From assembly GCA_025602915.1 (NCBI GenBank), contig JAHLJZ010000014.1:368825-432824 (forward strand): a stretch of 64,000 nt of DNA, in the 5' to 3' direction. The translations under genes and the position numbers were made by a program. Below the pieces are notes generated by a model, which saw only the letters and a program-made list of their open reading frames with translations, was not told the DNA's origin and searched no databases. This DNA comes from Paraphysoderma sedebokerense. Lineage: Eukaryota > Blastocladiomycota > Physodermatomycetes > Physodermatales > Physodermataceae. Below, in pieces: positions 58,661-64,000 of the stretch (within the stretch, counting starts at the first letter, position 1; every line of letters starts with the position of its first letter).

Positions 58661-61037
58661 ATGGCCCCGAAAAAACAGAAGTCGGCCTTCTCTGTCGCCG
58701 CCGTAGCCTGGGCCTGTGGGGCATTGGTCGGTGCAGTTGGCCTTTCAGCAATGTTTAATTTGAATATCCTCAGCCTCAGCATATTTCCAGAGACCTTATC
58801 TCGGCTAATATCCAATGTATGTTGTGTTTTCAGAAGGCTGCGTTTCCCACTGTCTATCCTAAGCTAATTTTGACCTGTTTTCACAACGGCGTTTCGTAGG
58901 CTGACTTATCCTCTCGAATTGCAACCAAGCAGCATTCTCTTGTAACCAGTATTGAAAGAGATACAACTTACGGGGATTGTCTCGTTCTCCATGGAGGACA
59001 TCGAGTTTGTGAAAAGGATCGAGCTTTATGGAGCGAATCTCTAATACACCCTGCTCTTTTGTTTCGTACGTTCATATCAACACTTATCGTTGCCATTAGC
59101 TACAAGATTAATAAAGTGACTTATTCAAACACTCTTAACTCTAAATTACTTAGACAACGCCCCTCGGTCGGTTCTTATTCTCGGTTCCTTGAATGCCCCA
59201 TTAGTGAGGCAAACTATTCGCCATTTCCTTGTTTCGACTGTTGTTTGGGTACAAAATGACGATAACCTCGACTCATTTGCACAGAGCAATATTGCATCTA
59301 TTTATCACTATGAAGACATTCCGCCGCGTGTCCAGATAGTGCATTCTTCTATTTTCGATTATCTTACAAAGGATCGAGAGAAATTTGATATTATCATTTT
59401 CGATAACGTAATGTTCAACCTTGTCAACGATGGCTCCGGATTGTCAGTCGATAGCCGGTACACATTTCTAAGAAGTAAATTAAACGACGGGGGTGTGGTA
59501 GCAACTCGTTCTGGACCGGCAGCAGGAACAATGATAGATCACTACAAAGTCTTACAGGGAAACTTCAAGCGCGTTTATACATACACCCAATTCGTTCCAT
59601 CTACTGGGGTCCTCTGGGGGTAAAATCATCACGTCGTAAATAATTCAAGCTTGTGAGTCATTTTTAACATATCTTTGTTTTGTCATTTTTCACAGTCTCC
59701 ACATCATGACCAATAGCGATTTGCACCACAGTCCCAGCATGTTATCACCCTCGTATGTGGACGCTTTGGTAAAACGCAGAATTGTAGACGGCACGGAGGA
59801 TTTGGAACATTATGATGGTATTTCCCACCTGAACATGTTTGCTCTTCCTAAATGGTTTCGGCAAACTATATCAACTGCAGAAAGTTCAGCGGATGTCATA
59901 AAGAAGCGGAAAGCTGAAGATTTCGCTGAAAACTACGCCCCTTCAGAAGCTGCCGCTGATCTTCGTATCCCCGTTAATATTCCAGAAGGTTCGACAATAA
60001 CCAGAGAGTACTACGGTTGTGACGATGCCGATCTCGAGTCTGTTGAGACTTTACGGAGTATTATTCAAGAAGGATTGGAATATGCACATGCTCATATAAT
60101 CCGCATGGACGTTGTCACTTCAGAAAACATTACCCATACGGCTGTCGAAATAGATAAAGATAAAACTATCGACTCTTCGGTGAATCGAACGCGAATAAGA
60201 GTTGGTACTTTGCCCACAGCTGATTCTGTCCAATCGACACCGGAAGTGATGATAACAGTTACGCTTTCAAAAGGACATTTAACTGTTCGCACATACCCGG
60301 AGGTGGAATACATGTCGGCCGAACTCACATCGTACGATAGCAATATGTCAGCAGAGGAGATCCTCGGCTTTCTTGGTGAGGAAGTAGAGGCCAAACGAAC
60401 TTATGGCAGTACGATATATCGCGGCAGCTCTACAACGTCACACCCGAATGAACCTCATATTGACTTCTGGTATCACGGTACAGATTATTTTATGTCTCAT
60501 AAAGTATCTGTCCGAGAGAGTCCAACAGCTGGTAAAGGTCAATTTGCCAACGAAGAAATCAAAGCTGGCGAAGTTATTTTCAAGGGCCCGATTGAAGCGT
60601 ACTTGCGACATGATTCTGAGATGCAAAAAATGCCTCACTGGCGACATGCTTTCATCGATCATATGGGAGAACAGGCCGAAGAAGATATATGGGTCGCTCC
60701 TCCAATGTATGATGACGACGACTCGTATTACACAAATCACAATTGTGACCCCAATTTATGGTACACTGGTTACGACATCATGGTTGCTCGACGTAATATT
60801 AAGGTTGGCGAAGAATTAACGTTCGATTACTCCACAGTTGATGCCGAACCTGAGAGTGCGTTAAAATGTAAATGCGGGTCTCCTAAATGCAGGAAAACAG
60901 TGACAGGGAATGATTGGATGTTGCCTGAACTACAAGAAGCTTACGGATTGGAACATTTTTGGCCTCATATCCAAAGAAAAATATTGAAGCTACGTCAGCT
61001 TCGTTCGTTATCTAATCAATCCGCACCAATCCTGTAG
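58661..61037 (+). CDS. Pseudo-SpeE / pseudo-SpeD / SET-domain fusion protein
   Basis: Four exons (58661-58816, 58900-59065, 59154-59619, 59696-61037) give 709 residues. A hydrophobic anchor comes first (VAAVAWACGALVGAVGLSAMF). Residues about 55-270 follow the spermidine synthase pattern (TTYGDCLVLHGGHRVCEKD, then IHPALLFHNAPRSVLILG). The AdoMet motif GGGDG is GSLNA (118-122), and the DxxD-type catalytic motif is FDNVMF. Residues about 360-505 follow the bacterial SpeD pattern (YYGCDDADLES, VTLSKGHLTVRTYPE). There the cleavage Ser is Gly456, the catalytic His is Arg461 and the Cys is Tyr476. Residues about 530-670 are a SET domain with GKGQFANEEIKAGEVIF, NHNCDPN, EELTFDYS and a post-SET CKCGSPKC. 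Both polyamine domains look catalytically dead; the SET domain looks intact. Confidence 0.88.
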
Positions 61038-61939
61038 TAGCTATTTATTAACTTTTTAAAAACTTCATGTTTATTTAAATATTTTTTATGCATTAAAATT
61101 GTATATAGGGATTAATTACTTTTCGACGTTTCGTTATGCGGAAACCTGGATAATATAATAAAATGTATGTACAATGAAATATGATCGCCACAATTAAAGC
61201 AGTTTTCAGAGAACCGCCGATTGCGATCAAAATCTCTATAAGCAGCCCGATTCTGATTCTCTTCAGATCGAAATAAGCAATCAGTGAAGTTGAGAGCCGA
61301 AATCTGGTGGTATAAAAATCAGACTAGATTAATGACGTTTCTGAGGATGTCTGAACAGTGCTGTTAGGTAAGGTTAAAATTAATTTCATTTTCCTCGATC
61401 TTAAGGGAAGCGAGTTTTGCGGTTGAGAAAAATGGCGAAACTACGTCGCAGATACAAATTACAACCAAGAAAATTCAATATAGAATAAAGATAAATCGAT
61501 GACTAAACCAATTCCCATATTATCCTACTAAATTTAAAAAGCGAAAATAAAGTATTCAAGCTAATACACAATTCTAATCAAGATTTTCTTTCAGGGCCAA
61601 GCACTACTCAGTACTCAGTACTCATGTGGTGTTGGTTCTTATGTTCTTGCCGGTAAGCGTGTTCCACTTCCACCTTTTATTCCTCCAATAACATTGTTAT
61701 AGAGTTCACCGTATGGGCCTATTTTTTATGATATGATATTTATTTATGATTAAAGAGATAGTCTATCAATACAGCATGCATAGTGTTGGTCCCGCAGGGG
61801 AAAGTATAATGATATTGTCAATGTTGGAATATTTGCTCTTTGTATTTGTTAGTCGGAGAGCATAACTAGTAGTTAAGTTATCAATCTGTCTACTGTCTAG
61901 ATTCGCTATGTTTTACTAAGTTGTATCTGCGTAACTACG
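61038..61939. other. Intergenic region
   Basis: About 900 AT-rich bases after the SET fusion. A short direct repeat CAGTACTCAGTACTCA lies at about 61608-61623. No gene supported. Confidence 0.4.
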
Positions 61940-62568
61940 TCATCCTTCTTGGTGGCAACACTCGCTTCCCTTCATTGGATGAGATGAAGAAAACGTTTTA
62001 CCCCCGTATTCTAACCAACCTAAAATTCCAACTTCTTGACCCGTCTGTCCGTACCTCCAATCTGGTGAAACAGCGACTGAATCGACCCAATTAAACTGCC
62101 CTAGGAATATGCCAAGACACTGGGCACCCGAAGAATCCCACTTTTTCAATTCTGTAACATCGCTCCACTGCTCAATTAACTTCAGTTGAAGGTGAATCTT
62201 CAATATCTCGGAGTAGGTTGCTAACATTAGAATACGAGGTTGAGTTTGGAACGTAATCTACGTTTGCACTTTTTTCATCTCGTTTCAAGAAATTGAAATC
62301 TTGAATGACAGTGTACTAATTTTGAGCTGAACCATGGTTCGCTGATCGAATAGTACCCGGAAATTACAAGGCGTCGGGTGATTTAAGATGGCAGATGAAC
62401 CACCAAGGAAACAGAACCGTTATTAACAATTTGACCCGGATAAAAAGGAAAAAGACAAGACATACCTGACAGCACCTTTAACACTGCCTGTAAATTTTCG
62501 TCTCCATAGTTTTCGGCCAAACTAGTCAGAGGGTTCTCTGCGATCTGGAAGGGCGTGCGTTCTTCCAT
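61940..62568 (-). CDS. Hypothetical protein, model uncertain
   Basis: A short 5' exon (MEERTPFQIAENPLTSLAEN, start 62568) reads to a GTATG donor at about 62465. It may join, over an intron of about 200 bases, an exon beginning near 62265 (ITFQTQPRILMLATYSEILK) that continues to a stop at 61940. The second exon is helical, then Trp/Gly-rich (GQFNWVDSVAVSPDWRYGQ). I do not recognise a family. Phase across the join was not settled, so the gene may be two unrelated frames. Confidence 0.3.
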
Positions 62569-64000
62569 AATTGGATTGGAAGGACCGAATAAGTATATTT
62601 TTGTATTCCGAGATGTGGATTCGAAACTTTGAATTTAGTCGTCGAAAAACAAATCAATCGAGCAAGGAACCCAAGACAGATATGGCGCGTCAGAAACTAG
62701 ATAGGACAATGTCATCATACAAGTATTTCGATTCAATTGACCTGTCGACAGGCAACAACAAGAACGCAATCGTTACATTCACTGAATAGATTTCTCTCTT
62801 CCGTCGGTGGTAACATTAAGACTTTTGAATTCTTGATGTTAGATAGGTGGACTGCAGAAAGTGATTTCAGAGGCGGCAAAGCACCAGATTTAATAGTGTT
62901 TACAGTGACATTTGACACGGAGCCAACAGACGCCGATGTTGAACCGACAGAGGACAAGCAACAGCAGCGAGACGGAAGGATATGGAATGCAGAGGGTCGA
63001 GTCGGTTATAATTGCAATTGAGATCTCGCATCATCGTATGATTGGGCTTTCAGATTGCTAACACTTTGATTTAAAGATTGGTTGTATCGTGGAAGATGAT
63101 AAAACCGGAGTTTTAGTTTGAGATGGAGACAGAATTGGAAGTAGTTGATAATGACGATAATTCATGTATTGTAGATTGTGATTCAGGGTTCGACGTGGAT
63201 TTTGACTTGTCTAACGACACTGAGATTATTTGAAATCCAATAAGGTCGAGAAAGAGGCGGCGGGAGATTGTTTTCACGATTTAAATGAGAATTTGGTTTC
63301 CGGAGTCAATTCAGCTTTTTTGGTTTCTAATAGAGTTAGCAAAGTTCGAAGTTGCTAGGAAAACAGAGGCTTTGTTGGGATGAACCATTAAATCTTTCAA
63401 CGAAAATGCGAGAGGGGCTGAAAAGAGTCTAAAATGAAGACGACAACTAATAGAACATCAAAGCATTGCCGCTGATCATACTGAGGCAACCAAATCACTG
63501 CTTCTGTCACTTCCTTTCTAGCTGCTCCATTCTCTGTAGGATTGAATCAAAGAACGTTGGCAAGTTTGATCTTGGGACGGTATCCGCAGAATTGAGTTTT
63601 GATTTCAGGACTGCGTTATGGTCAACCAATGGGCGCAATAACAAGAAAAGGATGTAACGAGTGGTAACAGAGTACCTTGCTTTTGCTTCTGTAGCGTCTG
63701 GGGACGTAGTCATTATTAGAGTGGTGGAATACTGATGAAATGTGCAAAACAAGTTTGACATGTTGATCTATCCAGAATAGCGGCTCTCTGGTAATTGCAT
63801 TTTTGTTTCGACAGCAACATAACTTTTACAATCTACGTCTTCTTGAAAATATTTGCCTGCTTGTCTTACGCAACCCATGCTGTTTCTTTTTGCCTAGTTA
63901 GGTTAGGTTAGGCATATTAAAGGGGTTTTATTGTCCTTGTACAAGGAACATTCAACGAAATCTCACCCACCCTTTGGATGAGTGAAACAGACTACATGCA
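62569..64000. other. Right end of the window, no supported gene
   Basis: Short plus-strand frames occur at 62571-62789, 62737-63021 (DRWTAESDFRGGKAPDLIVF, polar and acidic) and about 63123-63233 (acidic, VDNDDNSCIVDCDSG). They could be exons of one small gene, but no splice plan closes. Three tandem TTAGG units occur at about 63898-63912. Confidence 0.35.

Noticed and set aside
63893-63914. TTAGGTTAGGTTAGG, three units resembling an arthropod-type telomere repeat
   Set aside because: Only three units, internal to AT-rich DNA, with sequence continuing beyond; too short to call a telomere or an internal telomeric array.
1-64000. Mobile elements, CRISPR arrays, tRNA or rRNA genes
   Set aside because: No transposase or reverse-transcriptase motifs, terminal inverted repeats, spaced repeat arrays or cloverleaf-like segments were noticed on reading; a dedicated tRNA/Rfam scan was not possible.

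Overview
This 64 kb window is nuclear DNA of a fungus. Genes are intron-rich: most introns are 45-110 bases with GT...AG ends, and reading frames close cleanly across them. The organism is probably an early-diverging, possibly zoosporic, lineage. That rests on a Slo/BK-type potassium channel, a periplasmic-binding-protein-type receptor and a TIG/cadherin-like multi-membrane protein, none of them typical of Dikarya, lying beside fungal or general eukaryotic housekeeping genes. I see no RNA genes, CRISPR arrays, insertion sequences or transposon genes. Gene models were spliced by hand and checked by phase: the coding lengths of nearly all are multiples of three.

Layout. 1-3.2 kb: end of an ankyrin-bromodomain-BAH-AT-hook chromatin protein. 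3.9-8.9 kb: ABCC-type ABC transporter. 9.2-13.6 kb: BK-type K+ channel, followed by a small EF-hand protein. 14.7-15.7 kb (minus): DUF1749 alpha/beta hydrolase. 17.4-23.0 kb: tandem type-I PBP ectodomain on about nine membrane helices. 23.6-24.7 kb: PARP-type zinc finger with AT-hooks. 25-29.5 kb (minus): CTF18. 29.9-31.1 kb: HDHD2-like phosphatase. 31.3-33.0 kb (minus): Golgi-type glycosyltransferase. 33.9-40.3 kb (minus): giant IPT/TIG plus tandem-95 surface protein. 41-43.5 kb (minus): PIG-S. 43.9-45.0 kb: M50B-like membrane protein. 45.5-46.2 kb: TRAPP subunit BET5. 46.6-47.8 kb: YKT6. 48.8-50.5 kb: tyrosinase with a GPI-like tail. 50.9-53.1 kb: site-2 protease. 53.2-55.3 kb: CCDC6-like coiled coil.

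The most unusual part is 55.9-61.0 kb, two head-to-head genes. The minus-strand gene is a membrane-anchored fusion of a bacterial-type S-adenosylmethionine decarboxylase (SpeD) and a spermidine synthase (SpeE), with key residues of both present. The plus-strand gene has a membrane anchor, a degenerate SpeE-like domain, a SpeD-like domain lacking all three catalytic residues, and an intact-looking SET methyltransferase domain. The pair looks like a polyamine enzyme with a pseudoenzyme/SET partner. I do not know of a described example, but I could not search. The last 3 kb hold only weak, unrecognised open frames.

Functional neighbourhoods: 41-48 kb gathers secretory-pathway genes (GPI transamidase, TRAPP, SNARE), and the SpeD-SpeE and pseudo-SpeE-SpeD-SET genes share about 1.1 kb of intergenic DNA.
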